Shown one piece after another: positions 1 through 8,997 of a stretch of DNA of 32,559 nt. Position 1 is the stretch's first letter; each line of letters opens with the position of its first letter. Origin of the DNA: Desulfobacterales bacterium GWB2_56_26 (GTDB taxonomy: Bacteria; Desulfobacterota; Desulfobulbia; Desulfobulbales; Desulfocapsaceae); assembly GCA_001799365.1 (NCBI GenBank), contig MGTI01000041.1:1-32559 (forward strand). The letters run 5' to 3'. The notes beneath the pieces are model-generated. The model had not been told where the DNA came from. It ran no database searches and saw nothing but the letters and a program-made list of their open reading frames with translations. The translations under genes and the position numbers were made by a program.

Positions 1-1950
1 CATGAAGCCCTGCAGCAAAGCAGGGAAAAGTATCGGGCTATCTTCGACAACGCCACGGAAGGTATCTTCCAGCTGGCGACCGACGGCACACTGCTTGTTG
101 TCAACCGCGCCCTGGCCGGGATCTTCGGTTATTCGTCGCCGGAAGAAATGATCGAGGCGGTCAATTCAGGCTCGAACGGTCTCCTCGGGCAGAAAGTGCA
201 GGCCGAGCTGCTATCCGCCCTGCAGGAAAGGCAGACGGTGGAAGGTTTCGAACTCGAATACCGCCGCCGGAACGGCGCCTCGGTTTCCCTGTCGATCAAA
301 GCCCATGGCCTCCCGGACGCATCCGGTGCACTCCGAAGGATCGACGGGGTGATCGAAGACATCACCGGCAGGAAAGAGACCGAGCGCTTACGGATCGAAC
401 GGGATGCCGCGGAGGCGGCAAGCAAGACTAAAAGCGATTTTCTCGCCAATATCGGTCACGAGATCCGTACGCCGCTGAACTCGATCCTCGGTTTTTCCCA
501 GATTCTCCAGGCCCAGCTCGGGGAAGAACGGCTGCAGCAGTATATCCATGCCATCACCGCCAGCGGTAAGACGCTGCTCCGATTGATCAATGATCTCCTG
601 GATCTCTCCAAAATCGAGGCGGGAAAATTCGAAATCCAGCCTTCCGCCGTCGATCTGCAGCGGGTCGCCCGGGAGATTCAGCTGGTGTTCATGCCTTCGG
701 TCGACGAAAAACAGCTGAAATTCGTGGTCGACCTCGATCCCAGCTTGCCCAGGACCGTTTTTCTCGACGAGGTCCGCTTGAGGCAGATTCTGGTCAACCT
801 GCTGAGGAATGCCTTCAAATTCACTGATAAAGGGAGCATCACCCTGTCGTTGCGGGTGATCGGCAGGTCCCGGCCCGGAACGGTCGATCTGGAGATCGAG
901 GTGGCCGATACCGGCATAGGCGTTCCACCGGAAGATCAGGAGACGATCTTTGAGGCCTTCATTCAGCAGCGACGGCAGGATCAGGCAAAGTATGCCGGGA
1001 CCGGCCTGGGGCTGAGCATTACCAGAAGGCTGGTCGAGATCCTCGGCGGTCGGATTTCGCTGCACAGCGAGGTGGGCAAGGGCAGCACGTTCTCCGCTGT
1101 ACTGCACGGTATTCCGATCGCCGAAGATCACTTCAATCGGTCGCTGCACGACAATGAGGGGCGGAATATCCTGTTCGACGAAGAGGCGGTTGTGCTGGTT
1201 ATCGATGCCATGGACAGCGACCGGCTGCTCATTCGTGAGTTTCTCCGGTCGACCAAGCTGTCCATTGTCGAGACGATCAGCATCGCCGACGGCGTTGAAT
1301 GGTGCATGGCGATCAAGCCCGATCTCATCCTCCTCGATTATACCCTTTCCCTGGTCCCCGACCCTCTTCTGGTGCAGCGGTTCAATCGGGTGAAAGATGA
1401 TCTGAATATCCCCATCGTCGTCATGACTTCGGTGACGGGTGTCGGCAGCGACGATTTTCATACCGATTACCGGTTCGATGGCTGGTTGGGCAAGCCCCTG
1501 CTGTTCGAGGATGTCATGCGGATGCTGGCGCGGTTTCTGCCGCATGCCACTCTCGGCCGGGAGGATGACGCCCTGGGTATCGACGCGAGGGAGGAATATG
1601 CCCTGCCCGCCGAGACGGAAGTGCGGCAGGCGGTGGCAGGGCTGAATGGCCGGTTGCCGGTCCTGCGGCGGATTCTCCTTGGCAATATGCTTGCGCAATG
1701 GCAAGAAATCCAGGAAACATGTATCATCAATGAAATGAAATCATTCGCCGAGGAAATCGAGCAGATGTCGGCGGAATACAATCTCGATTTTCTGGCCGAT
1801 TGGGCCGGAGTTCTGCTCAACCGGATCAGGCTCTTCGACATGGAGCGGGTACCCAAAACCTTTTATCTCTTTGCCGATCTGGTCGATTTGATCGAAAAGT
1901 GCAGCCGGATGGGATCGGCAGCCGAAGAACACCCTTACCTTGAGAACTAA
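1..1950 (+). CDS. Hybrid sensor histidine kinase (PAS-HisKA-HATPase-REC), 5' end cut by window
   Basis: The reading frame is open from base 1, so the start lies outside the window and 649 residues are visible. In order there is a PAS domain (visible residues about 8-125, ending in a PAC-like stretch), a HisKA dimerisation helix with the phospho-acceptor His at visible residue 153 (GHEIRTPLNS), and a HATPase_c domain with N box (NLLRNAFKF), G1 box (DTGIGVP) and G2 box (GTGLGLS). A receiver-like domain follows, with a candidate phospho-Asp in LILLDYTL and a Lys in GKPL. The acidic pair at the end of the receiver's first strand is weakened (IDAM instead of a DD pair), so its phosphorylation chemistry may be altered. 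A helical tail of about 120 residues has no recognised domain. No membrane segment is visible, but the N-terminus is missing. The following response regulator starts 10 bases after the stop and is its likely partner. Signal and output are unknown. Confidence 0.92.
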   Translation, partial: HEALQQSREKYRAIFDNATEGIFQLATDGTLLVVNRALAGIFGYSSPEEMIEAVNSGSNGLLGQKVQAELLSALQERQTVEGFELEYRRRNGASVSLSIKAHGLPDASGALRRIDGVIEDITGRKETERLRIERDAAEAASKTKSDFLANIGHEIRTPLNSILGFSQILQAQLGEERLQQYIHAITASGKTLLRLINDLLDLSKIEAGKFEIQPSAVDLQRVAREIQLVFMPSVDEKQLKFVVDLDPSLPRTVFLDEVRLRQILVNLLRNAFKFTDKGSITLSLRVIGRSRPGTVDLEIEVADTGIGVPPEDQETIFEAFIQQRRQDQAKYAGTGLGLSITRRLVEILGGRISLHSEVGKGSTFSAVLHGIPIAEDHFNRSLHDNEGRNILFDEEAVVLVIDAMDSDRLLIREFLRSTKLSIVETISIADGVEWCMAIKPDLILLDYTLSLVPDPLLVQRFNRVKDDLNIPIVVMTSVTGVGSDDFHTDYRFDGWLGKPLLFEDVMRMLARFLPHATLGREDDALGIDAREEYALPAETEVRQAVAGLNGRLPVLRRILLGNMLAQWQEIQETCIINEMKSFAEEIEQMSAEYNLDFLADWAGVLLNRIRLFDMERVPKTFYLFADLVDLIEKCSRMGSAAEEHPYLEN

Positions 1951-1960
1951 AAGAACCCCT

Positions 1961-2662
1961 ATGGACAATTTTGACTTTGATCTTCCCGAAAGACCGCCCC
2001 TCATTCTGGTGGTCGACGATATCCCTAAGAATCTTGAACTGGTCGGTAATATCCTGAGCCTGGAACAATACCAGATATCGGTGGCCGACGATGGCGACAA
2101 GGCGTGGAAAATCATCAACAGGATTTCTCCCGATCTGATTCTCCTGGATATCATGATGCCGACCATCGACGGCTACACTTTGTGCCGAAAGATCAAGGCA
2201 CTGGAGGACAAGAAAGATATCCCGGTGATCTTCATAACCGCCAAATCGAGTCCCGAAGATCTGATTAAAGGCTTCGAGCTCGGGGCGGTGGATTACATCA
2301 CCAAACCCTTCAATGCTGCAGAGCTGACTGCCCGGGTTCGCACCCACATCGCTCTGTACCGGGCCAAGAAAAAGAATGAATATCTCATCGAGGAACTTCG
2401 GGCGGCTCTGGTCCAGGTGAAAACCTTGTCGGGGCTCCTGCCCATCTGCTGCGTGTGTAAAAAAATCCGCGACGACGAAGGCTATTGGCAGCAGGTGGAG
2501 ACCTACATCTCCGCCCATGCCGACGTCCGGTTTTCCCACGGCCTGTGCCCGGCCTGCATCCGAACGAAATATCCGCAGTTTGCCAAGGCGATCCTGGATA
2601 AGCAAAAAACCGAGGCCGATCCTTCGCCGCCGCCGGCTTCTCCGAAAAAATGCCGGCGCTGA
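1961..2662 (+). CDS. Response regulator, REC domain plus C-terminal cysteine-motif domain
   Basis: A 233-residue protein with an N-terminal receiver domain (about residues 8-125): acidic pair in LVVDDIP, phospho-Asp in LILLDIMMP, and the conserved Lys in ITKPF. A short linker leads to a C-terminal module with two cysteine clusters, CCVC and CPAC, separated by the motif IRDDEGYW and a FSHG segment. This tail recurs at the end of many signalling proteins; I infer a metal-binding or adaptor function but its role is not known to me. There is no DNA-binding or enzymatic output domain, so it probably acts by protein contacts. The ATG at 1961 is preferred; a TTG at 1940 overlapping the kinase stop codon is an alternative, and neither has a strong ribosome-binding site. 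It is probably co-transcribed with the upstream hybrid kinase. Confidence 0.88.
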   Translation: MDNFDFDLPERPPLILVVDDIPKNLELVGNILSLEQYQISVADDGDKAWKIINRISPDLILLDIMMPTIDGYTLCRKIKALEDKKDIPVIFITAKSSPEDLIKGFELGAVDYITKPFNAAELTARVRTHIALYRAKKKNEYLIEELRAALVQVKTLSGLLPICCVCKKIRDDEGYWQQVETYISAHADVRFSHGLCPACIRTKYPQFAKAILDKQKTEADPSPPPASPKKCRR

Positions 2663-2984
2663 GCGTCGGTAAGACCGTCTCTTACCTGCATTCACATCTC
2701 CTGCAACCGCCGTCCTCGGTATCCCAGTCAGCTGTGCCTATCGCATTGATTGATCGTTGAAACCTGCTGCCCGTGTGGGCGGAGGGGGCAATATGAAAGG
2801 CGGAATTGCGTCGACAGCCAAAATGCCCCAAAAATGCCAAGGCCTTGAATAGTTGCTGGAAATAATCGATAATTGAACAAGTTTGAGATGCCGTTCTGTC
2901 TCCACTGAAATTAACCTCGCTCAACTCGCGCGGTGAAGGCGGGCAGCGAACACGTTCGCATGGGGATTCCACTCCGGTAAACGA
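2663..2984. other. Intergenic region between response regulator and Cache kinase
   Basis: These 322 bases hold no convincing gene. Just after the response regulator stop is a 7-bp hairpin (2668-2674 pairs with 2680-2686, loop of 5) without a T tract, a weak candidate terminator. A sigma-70-like promoter for the next gene lies at 2845-2873. A minus-strand ORF that covers the region has no recognisable family and is considered noise. Confidence 0.5.
2845..2873 (+). promoter_or_regulatory. Candidate sigma-70 promoter for the Cache hybrid kinase
   Basis: A -35 box TTGAAT (2845-2850) and a -10 box GATAAT (2868-2873) are separated by exactly 17 bases, giving 4/6 and 5/6 matches to consensus. The leader to the ATG at 2985 would be about 105 bases. 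It is predicted by eye only. Confidence 0.4.
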
Positions 2985-5741
2985 ATGAAGAAAATTCGCT
3001 TCAAATCAATCCAGTTCAAGATCGCCTTGTGGGCAAGTGCCTGTCTTATAGTGAGCGGCATGGTTATTGTGGCCTATGCGGTTGCCACCTCCCGGGCAAC
3101 GGCCATAAGGGCAGCCGAAGAGCGGTCTCTCGCCGAAGCGCGGACCCAGGCAGGCATCGTCAAGGCAGAGATCGAGGTTGGCCTCGATACCGCCCGGGCA
3201 AGAGCCCATGAGCTGGTTGCGGTTCGCCAGCCGGAGGACCCGCTGGTCATCAGCCGGGAACAGGTCAATGCGATGATGCGCCAGGTCCTGCTGCAGAATC
3301 CGCAGTACATCGGCGTTTGGACCTTATGGGAGCCGAATGCTTTCGATGGCCGTGACGACGATTATGCTGGTTCCGCGGCGTATGGCGAAAGCGGACGTTT
3401 CTTTCCCTACTGGAATCGGGGAACCGGTGTTGTCACCGTTGAGCCCATCGTCGATTTCGATACCGGCGACTGGTATCAGGTGCCGAAAACGACCGGTCGT
3501 GAATACGTAAGCGATATCTATAAATATCCGGTCATGGGGAAAGATACCTGGATGATTTCGGTTGTTGCGCCGATAGTTGTTCAGGATGTTTTCTACGGCG
3601 TCGCCGGCGAGGATATTTCCATTACCTTTCTGCAGGATCTCACCGATCGGCTGAATATCTACGACGGCACCGGCCGACTCTTGCTGATCGGCAACAACGG
3701 CAGGGTGGTGGCGGCAACGGGTCAGGAGGGACTGCGCGGCAGACCGCTTGCCGAGGTGCTCGATCGGCAGGATGCCGAGGAGCATCTGGGGGCGGTTCAG
3801 GCTGGTCGGGAACATATCAAGCACGCTGCCGATCGTCTGGAAGCGGCCGTGCCCATTTATTTCGGTCATATTGCCAAGCCGTGGACCGCACTGATCGTTG
3901 TCCCTTCGGAAAAAATCACGGCTCCGGCCAACACGCTCATGTGGCGATTGGTGGCGACATCTTTGGTCATGATCCTGGCCGGAATGGCGGCGCTTGCTCT
4001 CGTTGCCCGGCGGATAGCCCAACCTGTCCAGCGGGTTGCTGAGGTAGTGCGGAAAGTGGCCGCCGGCGATCTGAGCCAGGTGGTGTCGGTGGGCGAACGT
4101 GAAGATGAACTGGGGATGCTGGCCCGGGATTTCAATCACATGACCCGGCAGCTTCGCGGTTTATACGATACCTTGGCGCAGCGTGTTCAGGAACTCAATC
4201 GCAAGAGTCAGGAACTGTACCGGAGCGAGCAGAAATTTCGGGTCATTTTCGATCAGACTTTTCAGCTTATCGGCCTCCTGGATCTTGACGGCAGGATCAT
4301 CGAGGCAAACAAGACTGCCCTGCAGTTCATCGGCATCGAACAAGCCGAGGTCCTCGGCAGGCCGTTCTGGGAAACGGCGTGGTGGGCGCATTCACCACAG
4401 CTGCAGGATCAGGTGCGAGCCTCGGTGAAAAAAGCCGCCGAGGGAGAATTCGTGAGGTTCGAGGCCAGCCATCCCGGTGTCGACGGCAGGATGCGCAATA
4501 TCGACTATTCCATCAAACCGGTGCTGGATGAAAACGGCAAGGTCGTGCTGCTGATCCCGGAAGGACGCGATATTTCTGAATACAAAAAACTTGAAGGGCA
4601 GCTTCGTCAGGCCCAGAAAATGGAAGCCATCGGTACCTTGGCCGGTGGTATTGCCCATGATTTCAACAATATCCTCGGTGTGATTCTCGGCAATGCGGAG
4701 ATGGCCAGAGAGGATTGCCCTGCCGGTTCCAGTCAGATCGATCTGCTTGACGACGTGATCAAGGCGAGTCACAGGGCCAAGGAACTGGTGAAACAGATCC
4801 TGGCCTTCAGTCGCCAGATGGAATCCGAACGGCATCCCCTGCAACCGGCGGGCATTGTCAAAGAAGTAATGAAAATGCTGCGGCCTTCCATACCTTCAAC
4901 CATTTTCATGGAGCAGGATATCGCCGCATCGACCAGTCTCATTCTGGCAGATCCGACGCATATTCATCAGATCCTGCTGAATCTTTGCACCAACGCCTAT
5001 CATGCCATGGAGGCAACCGGCGGCAGGATAGCCGTGTCGCTGCATGAGGTTGAATTGAACGATGCAGACCTGCTAAAAGAGCAAGAGGTCAGGCCGGGCC
5101 GCTTTGTCCGGTTGACGGTGGAAGATTCCGGGCCGGGTATGGCGCCGGAAGTGCAGGAGAAGATCTTCGATCCCTATTTCACCACCAAGGAAGTGGGAAA
5201 AGGAACGGGGATGGGCCTTTCCATCGTCCATGGCATCGTGAAAAGCTATGGCGGGTTCATTTCCTTGACCAGCGAATTGGGGGCCGGCACAACATTTGAT
5301 GTCTACTTTCCCGCGCTTGTGGGTGGCGCTCCATCCGAAGAAAATGCAATCCAACCGATTCCCTTGGGGACGGAGAGGGTGTTGCTCGTCGACGATGAAG
5401 CGATGCTTTTGGGGATGACGGAGAAGATGCTTGAAAGATTAGGGTACAGAGTGACAACAAGGACCGACGGCATGATGGCGCTGGAGACCTTTCACAATAT
5501 GCCGGACCATTTCGACATCGTCATCACCGATCAGACCATGCCGGGCATGACTGGGCTTGAGATGGCGACCAGGATGCTGCAGATCCGGGCCGATCTTCCC
5601 GTCATCCTGTGCACCGGTTACAGCACCATTATTTCGGAAGAGAAGGTCAAGTTCGCCGGTATTCGCGGGTTTATGTTGAAACCGTTAACCCAACGAAAAA
5701 TCGCCCGGACGATCAGAAATGTCCTGGATGGCAATGTCTAA
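2985..5741 (+). CDS. Membrane hybrid histidine kinase, Cache-HAMP-PAS-HisKA-HATPase-REC
   Basis: A 918-residue inner-membrane sensor. A transmembrane segment (about residues 9-32) is followed by a periplasmic dCache-type ligand-binding domain (about 40-300), recognisable from the stretch around GVWTLWEPNAFDG and from WMISVVAPI. A second membrane helix (about 313-340) leads into a HAMP domain and a PAS domain (about 413-535). The kinase core has phospho-acceptor His558 (GGIAHDFNN), of the type common in kinases with a C-terminal receiver, and an ATPase domain with DSGPGM and GTGMGLS. The C-terminal receiver has phospho-Asp849 (VVITDQTMPG). Dual Cache domains usually bind small organic ligands such as amino acids or carboxylates; the ligand here cannot be read from sequence. 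No separate output regulator is adjacent, so the receiver may pass phosphate to an unlinked partner. The start ATG gives a normal positively charged N-terminus before the first membrane helix. Confidence 0.93.
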   Translation: MKKIRFKSIQFKIALWASACLIVSGMVIVAYAVATSRATAIRAAEERSLAEARTQAGIVKAEIEVGLDTARARAHELVAVRQPEDPLVISREQVNAMMRQVLLQNPQYIGVWTLWEPNAFDGRDDDYAGSAAYGESGRFFPYWNRGTGVVTVEPIVDFDTGDWYQVPKTTGREYVSDIYKYPVMGKDTWMISVVAPIVVQDVFYGVAGEDISITFLQDLTDRLNIYDGTGRLLLIGNNGRVVAATGQEGLRGRPLAEVLDRQDAEEHLGAVQAGREHIKHAADRLEAAVPIYFGHIAKPWTALIVVPSEKITAPANTLMWRLVATSLVMILAGMAALALVARRIAQPVQRVAEVVRKVAAGDLSQVVSVGEREDELGMLARDFNHMTRQLRGLYDTLAQRVQELNRKSQELYRSEQKFRVIFDQTFQLIGLLDLDGRIIEANKTALQFIGIEQAEVLGRPFWETAWWAHSPQLQDQVRASVKKAAEGEFVRFEASHPGVDGRMRNIDYSIKPVLDENGKVVLLIPEGRDISEYKKLEGQLRQAQKMEAIGTLAGGIAHDFNNILGVILGNAEMAREDCPAGSSQIDLLDDVIKASHRAKELVKQILAFSRQMESERHPLQPAGIVKEVMKMLRPSIPSTIFMEQDIAASTSLILADPTHIHQILLNLCTNAYHAMEATGGRIAVSLHEVELNDADLLKEQEVRPGRFVRLTVEDSGPGMAPEVQEKIFDPYFTTKEVGKGTGMGLSIVHGIVKSYGGFISLTSELGAGTTFDVYFPALVGGAPSEENAIQPIPLGTERVLLVDDEAMLLGMTEKMLERLGYRVTTRTDGMMALETFHNMPDHFDIVITDQTMPGMTGLEMATRMLQIRADLPVILCTGYSTIISEEKVKFAGIRGFMLKPLTQRKIARTIRNVLDGNV

Positions 5742-5751
5742 CAGGGTTTTC

Positions 5752-5883
5752 GTAGGGTGCGCCGTGCGCACCGAAAATCATCCCGGATGCCCGAAAACAA
5801 TCTCAAATACCGTTCCCCCTTCCTCACGGACATCCACCGCCACGTCCATGAGCGCATGCCACGGTGCGCACGGCGCACCCTAC
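5752..5883. repeat. MITE-like element with 21-bp perfect inverted repeats
   Basis: Bases 5752-5772 are the exact reverse complement of 5863-5883, a 21-bp arm beginning GTAGGGTGCGCC. The arms enclose about 90 bases with no gene. Just outside them, GTTTTC on the left and GGAAAAC on the right continue the symmetry imperfectly. The element sits between the convergent ends of the Cache kinase and the serine ammonia-lyase, where it could act as a bidirectional terminator. The arm looks like dispersed GTAGGGTGCG-type palindromes I have seen in many proteobacterial genomes, but copy number cannot be checked here. Confidence 0.7.
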
Positions 5884-5920
5884 CTGGAAAACGTTATTTT
5901 GAAAGCTTTTGGCATGAGAA

Positions 5921-7306
5921 TCAGCAGTCGACCAGGTTGACCGCCAGGCCGCCCCGGGCGGTTTCCTTGTATTTGTCGTTCATGTCGAGGCCGGTCTGGT
6001 ACATGGTCCTGATGCATTTGTCCAAAGAGACGTAGTGGCTGCCGTCGCCCCGGAGTGCGAGCGTCGCCGCGGTGACCGCCTTGACTGCGCCGAAGCCGTT
6101 GCGTTCGATGCAGGGCACCTGGACCAGGCCGTCGACCGGATCGCAGGTCATGCCGAGGTGGTGTTCGAGGGCGATTTCCGCGCTGTTTTCGATCTGTTCG
6201 TTGCTGCCGCCAAGCACGGCGCAGAGCCCGGCGGCGGCCATTGCCGCGGCGGAGCCGATTTCGCCCTGGCAGCCGACTTCCGCACCGGAAATGGAACCGT
6301 TGTGCTTGATGATGCCGCCGATCGCCGCGGCCGTCAGCAGGAATTTCCGGACACCTTCGGGGGTCGCGCCCGGGTAAAAGGCGAGATAATAGCTGATCAC
6401 CGCCGGGATGACGCCCGCCGCCCCGTTGGTCGGCGCGGTGACGATCTTGCCGCCGGCGGCATTTTCCTCGCTCACGGCCATGGCGTTCTGGACCAGCCAC
6501 TCGTTGACCAGTAGAAAAGAACGGTCGCCGCTCGCCATCTCTGTCTCCAGCTGCCGGTGCAGCGCTTTCGCCCGCCGTTTCAGTAGAAGACCGCCGGGCA
6601 GGATGCCGCCGGCCGCAAGGCCGCGGTCGATGCTGTCCGCCATGACTCGCCAGATCCGGTCGAGCCGCTCGTCAAGCGCTATGCTGTCTACCAAGGTCAA
6701 CTCATTGGCCCGTTTCATCTCGGCGACGGAAAGGTTTGCTTTGCGGCCGGCCGCAAGCATGTCGTCAGCCGTGTTAAAGGGATAGGGGACTGCCGGACCG
6801 TCGGTTGCCTCCGTTGCCCGGCGCCTGCCGTCCTCCAGTTCGGCAGCGGTCAGGACGAAACCGCCGCCGATGGAATAGTAGGTCTCCTGCCGGAGAAGGG
6901 CGCCGTTTTCGGCCATGGCCGAAAAGCTCATGCCGTTGGCGTGACCGGGCAGGGGCGGGCCGTAATCGAAGACCAGATCCTCATCCGGGTTGAAGTGAAA
7001 CGGCGCAAAAGCCTGAGGATCGATGCGGCGGGTGGCGTGGATGTCTGCCAGTGCCGCGGCCATTTCCTCGGCTTCGGCCGTTTCCGCCGAAAAGCCGGCA
7101 AGTCCCAGGATGACCGCTCGGTCGGTGGCATGGCCCCGGCCGGTAAAGGCCAGGGACCCATGGAGCCGGACCCGGATGCGGTGGGGCGAGATGCCGGCCT
7201 GCGCCAGAATCTTGAGAAAGAGCAGAGCGGCGGCCATGGGTCCCATGGTGTGGGAGCTGGAAGGGCCGATGCCGATTTTGAAGATATCGAAAACGCTGAT
7301 AAACAT
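5921..7306 (-). CDS. sdaA: L-serine ammonia-lyase (serine dehydratase), iron-sulfur type
   Basis: A 461-residue cytosolic enzyme that deaminates L-serine to pyruvate and ammonia. The N-terminal beta domain has the signature IGPSSSHTMGP. The C-terminal alpha domain carries three cysteines expected to bind the catalytic [4Fe-4S] cluster: Cys346 (VGCQGEIG), Cys388 (MTCDPVDG) and Cys399 (VPCIERN). Their spacing matches the single-chain enzymes of E. coli and Legionella. The final residue, Cys461, fits the C-terminal Cys that in the Legionella enzyme reaches back to the cluster as a fourth ligand. The ATG at 7306 is chosen because AGGGA lies 7 bases upstream; a GTG at 7327 would add seven residues. 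The gene lies 56 bases downstream of the ACT-domain regulator on the same strand, which suggests co-transcription or control by it. An oxygen-labile cluster fits an anaerobe. Confidence 0.95.
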   Translation of the reverse strand: MFISVFDIFKIGIGPSSSHTMGPMAAALLFLKILAQAGISPHRIRVRLHGSLAFTGRGHATDRAVILGLAGFSAETAEAEEMAAALADIHATRRIDPQAFAPFHFNPDEDLVFDYGPPLPGHANGMSFSAMAENGALLRQETYYSIGGGFVLTAAELEDGRRRATEATDGPAVPYPFNTADDMLAAGRKANLSVAEMKRANELTLVDSIALDERLDRIWRVMADSIDRGLAAGGILPGGLLLKRRAKALHRQLETEMASGDRSFLLVNEWLVQNAMAVSEENAAGGKIVTAPTNGAAGVIPAVISYYLAFYPGATPEGVRKFLLTAAAIGGIIKHNGSISGAEVGCQGEIGSAAAMAAAGLCAVLGGSNEQIENSAEIALEHHLGMTCDPVDGLVQVPCIERNGFGAVKAVTAATLALRGDGSHYVSLDKCIRTMYQTGLDMNDKYKETARGGLAVNLVDC

Positions 7307-7362
7307 GATGATCCCTGTAACCCCCACTCAATTCAAAAAATCCGGCCAGGCAGGCTTACCGA

Positions 7363-8997
7363 TCAACCGAGCGTGCTGGTCCGGACGGTTTTCATCCCGT
7401 ATTTTTTCATTTTTTTCAGCAGGGCCGGATGGGAAATCTGCAGGGCGCTGGCGGTTCGCCGTACCGATTTACTGTCGGCAAAGGTCTGCTGAATGATTCT
7501 CTTTTCAAATTCGATCACCTGATTTTTGAGCGGTCTGGCGAGCTGGACAGGTCTTTCCAAAGGAGAGGTGGTAAAGGTGTTCAGTTCATGGCTGAAGAGG
7601 ATATAGTGCTCATCGATCACCTCGGATTCGCAGAGGATGGCCGCGCGTTCGATGACATTTTTCAACTCCCGGACATTGCCCGGCCACTCGTGACCCTGCA
7701 GTCTCTCCAAGGCCTGGGGGCTCATCCTGGGGACGGCCTTGCCCAGCCGGTTGGCGAGCAGGAAGAGAAAATGCTCGGCCAGGTCGGCGATATCCCCCAG
7801 GCGCTGCTTGAGCGGGGGGATATGGATGGGCAGGACGGAGATGCGATAGTAAAGATCCTGGCGGAACTTTTTCTCCTGCACCAGCAGTTCCAGGTTTTTG
7901 TTGGTGGCGGTGACGATGCGGGCGGAGATCGGGATCTCTTTGGCTCCGCCAATCCGGCGCACCGCCTTTTCCTGGATCAGCCGCAGCATCTTGGCCTGGG
8001 ACACCAGAGGCATCTCTGCGATCTCGTCGAGGAAGACCGTGCCGTTTTCAGCGATTTCGAACAGGCCTGGCTTGCCTTCCTTGCGGCCGCCGGTGAAGGC
8101 CCCGCCGACATAGCCAAACAGCTCGCTTTCCAGCAGGTTCTCTGGCAGGGCTGCACAGTTGATGGGCACGAAGGGGCCCTGCCGACCGGAGGAGCTGTGG
8201 ATGGCTTTGGCGAACAATTCCTTGCCGGTGCCGCTGCCGCCGTAGATGGAGATGGAAATGTCGGTGGCGGCGATCTTTTCGGCAAAAGCGATGGCCTCCT
8301 TGATCGTCGAGTTCCTGCCGATGATGTCGGAAAAGCAGATCCTGCTGTCCTCGGACAGGGATTGGGCCAGTTTCTTGATCTCCTGCATGTCCTTGGCTAT
8401 TTCCACCGCGCCGATGATCCGCCGCTCGGCATCGTAAATCGGTTTGCAGGTTGAAAAATACTGGTACCGTCCGCCGGGCGTAATCAGGTTCTGCTTAACG
8501 TTGTTGAGTTTGGTGCCGTCCAGGCACTGTAGCAGATGGTAATCGGGGATGGCGAAGCTGTCGAGCTTCTTGCCGACCACTTCCGCCGGTGTCTTCATGA
8601 AGGCCTTGCAGGCCACCGTGTTGATCGTGGTGATCCGGCCCTCCCGGTCGATGGACAGGACTCCGTCGCTGATATTGTCCAGCACCACGGTGAAGCGGTT
8701 GGTCTTTTCCTCGTGGGGCAGAGTCTCGATGCGCTCGATCCGGCGGAAATCATCGATTTCCCGAAATCTTTCGATAAAGAAGTCCTTGTCATGGATGCTG
8801 TCGGCGTTTTCGATTTCCACATAGACGTCGGTCAACTCCTGATTTCTGATCACCTCCATGTGGACAATGTTGAGGCCGAACCGGGTGATCACGGTGGAGA
8901 CATCGGCAACGATGCCGATGCGGTCCCGGAAGGTGGCCTTGATCTTGATGGTTCCTGACTCTTGGTGATCTGCAGCCGAGGGGGGTGTTGGAAGCAT
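7363..8997 (-). CDS. TyrR-like regulator: ACT, PAS, sigma-54 AAA+ and Fis-type HTH domains
   Basis: A 544-residue transcriptional regulator. It has an N-terminal ACT domain (about residues 17-90, typical of amino-acid sensing), a PAS domain (about 105-210) and an AAA+ sigma-54 activator domain. Walker A is GGSGTGKE (about residue 250), Walker B is VFLDEI (about 320), and the sigma-54 contact loop is GAFTGG, close to the canonical GAFTGA. The C-terminal helix-turn-helix (about 495-544) resembles TyrR (ASALQISHPALLKKMKKYG). The near-intact loop suggests a true sigma-54 activator, unlike E. coli TyrR, which lacks the motif. The ATG at 8997 has AAGGAG upstream at suitable spacing; a longer version to 9129 adds 44 residues with no domain. 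The location upstream of sdaA suggests it senses serine or a related amino acid and controls the lyase. That link is inference. Confidence 0.9.
   Translation of the reverse strand: MLPTPPSAADHQESGTIKIKATFRDRIGIVADVSTVITRFGLNIVHMEVIRNQELTDVYVEIENADSIHDKDFFIERFREIDDFRRIERIETLPHEEKTNRFTVVLDNISDGVLSIDREGRITTINTVACKAFMKTPAEVVGKKLDSFAIPDYHLLQCLDGTKLNNVKQNLITPGGRYQYFSTCKPIYDAERRIIGAVEIAKDMQEIKKLAQSLSEDSRICFSDIIGRNSTIKEAIAFAEKIAATDISISIYGGSGTGKELFAKAIHSSSGRQGPFVPINCAALPENLLESELFGYVGGAFTGGRKEGKPGLFEIAENGTVFLDEIAEMPLVSQAKMLRLIQEKAVRRIGGAKEIPISARIVTATNKNLELLVQEKKFRQDLYYRISVLPIHIPPLKQRLGDIADLAEHFLFLLANRLGKAVPRMSPQALERLQGHEWPGNVRELKNVIERAAILCESEVIDEHYILFSHELNTFTTSPLERPVQLARPLKNQVIEFEKRIIQQTFADSKSVRRTASALQISHPALLKKMKKYGMKTVRTSTLG

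Noticed and set aside
388-1704. Minus-strand ORF (438 codons) opposite the first hybrid kinase
   Set aside because: It is a shadow of the PAS/HisKA/HATPase/REC gene with no family similarity.
7320-7350. Possible -24/-12 (sigma-54) promoter for sdaA between the regulator and the lyase gene
   Set aside because: TGGC and TTGA elements occur on the minus strand, but the GG-to-G spacing is off by one and the -12 GC is missing.
7429-8454. Plus-strand ORF opposite the TyrR-like regulator
   Set aside because: It lies fully antisense to a conserved AAA+ domain and has no domain of its own.
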